The notes under the pieces were generated by a model. The model was not told the DNA's origin. It did no database searches and saw nothing but the letters and a program-made list of their open reading frames with translations. Below, one piece after another: positions 5,415 to 5,516 of a DNA stretch of 5,516 bases. A program made the position numbers and the translations under genes. Position 1 is the first letter of the stretch, and every line of letters begins with the position of its first letter. Origin of the DNA: CAYJXJ01 sp964374095 (lineage in GTDB: Bacteria > Elusimicrobiota > Elusimicrobia > UBA1565 > UBA9628); the NCBI GenBank assembly GCA_964374095.1, contig CAYJXJ010000252.1, positions 1-5,516 on the forward strand. Reading direction: 5' to 3'.

Positions 5415-5516
5415 ATGAAGACCTTCGCCCTGCCCCGTGTACTAGTGGACTATCTGTTCTCCGTTAGCACCAAACGGATTTTCCGGCCAATAGGTGAGGA
5501 TGTTGCATTTCGCTAT
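5415..5516 (+). CDS. Possible start of an unknown gene, cut by the window edge
   Basis: From the ATG at 5415 the frame stays open for 34 codons to the edge of the window. The peptide begins MKTFALPRVLVDYLF and then becomes mixed; I recognise no family, and it is not a convincing signal peptide. Codons GTA, CTA and ATA appear, unlike the GC-rich usage of the Lon-like gene, and G+C of the last 86 bases is about half. No ribosome site is at a normal distance. A weak hairpin followed by TTTT (5460-5482) falls inside the frame, which argues against coding. On the other strand a 24-codon open stretch ends at 5442. The direction of coding here cannot be settled from this window. Confidence 0.22.
   Translation, partial: MKTFALPRVLVDYLFSVSTKRIFRPIGEDVAFRY
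5460..5482 (+). terminator. Weak hairpin plus T run near the right edge
   Basis: TCCGTT (5460-5465) pairs with AACGGA (5473-5478) around a 7-base loop, and TTTT (5479-5482) follows directly. This is the only hairpin followed by T's downstream of the Lon-like and PAP2_C genes, so it could end their transcript. The stem is short with only three G-C pairs. It competes with the call of a coding start at 5415; both cannot easily be right. Confidence 0.25.

Noticed and set aside
1..5516. CRISPR array, tRNA, rRNA or transposase
   Set aside because: No regularly spaced repeats, tRNA-like cloverleaf, rRNA sequence or transposase motifs were seen on either strand.

Overview
The window reads as ordinary chromosomal DNA from a GC-rich bacterium with Gram-negative-style envelope genes. 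It holds one large intact gene, one small intact gene, and two visibly damaged genes. There are no tRNAs, rRNAs, CRISPR arrays or recognisable insertion sequences. The long Ala/Pro-rich exported leader on the large protein, and the PAP2-like gene beside it, resemble what I remember of Elusimicrobiota genomes. That placement is an impression from style, not a demonstrated assignment.

Layout. At the left edge, on the minus strand, is the first ~53 codons of a zinc N-acetylmuramoyl-L-alanine amidase (Amidase_3), driven by a near-consensus sigma-70-type promoter (TTGACA, 17 bp, TATATA). Similarity stops after the second zinc-ligand motif and the frame closes, so this is a fragment. A non-coding stretch (216-443) follows, with three TTGCCGG-type words in and around it. 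Next, on the plus strand, is a 196-residue secreted protein of unknown function (444-1034). After a short gap with a perfect TATAAT box and a good ribosome site comes the main gene (1190-4657). It encodes a 1155-residue Lon-type serine protease of the AAA_32/Lon_C group (related to YcbZ/LonB-like proteins).

The Lon-like protein is the most interesting object. It starts with a clear Sec-type signal peptide and a ~200-residue Ala/Pro-rich linker. It keeps the Ser-Lys protease dyad (S1021, K1064) at exactly the E. coli Lon spacing, but its P-loop departs from consensus (R287 and E288 where Lys and Ser/Thr are expected). The segment between P-loop and Walker B appears to contain two copies of a ~65-residue unit. 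An ATP-dependent protease would not be expected outside the cytoplasm, so either the leader is a membrane anchor or the enzyme may work without ATP.

Immediately downstream (4660-5241) is a broken PAP2_C (sphingomyelin-synthase-like) membrane phosphatase/transferase gene. It has no standard start codon, a shift at a G6 run, and a second shift plus probable internal deletion between its two catalytic histidine motifs. The right end (5242-5516) has a short palindrome, a weak hairpin with a T run, and the possible beginning of another gene in less GC-rich sequence. The envelope theme (amidase, secreted protein, exported protease, lipid phosphatase) is consistent across the window, but cooperation between the genes is inference.
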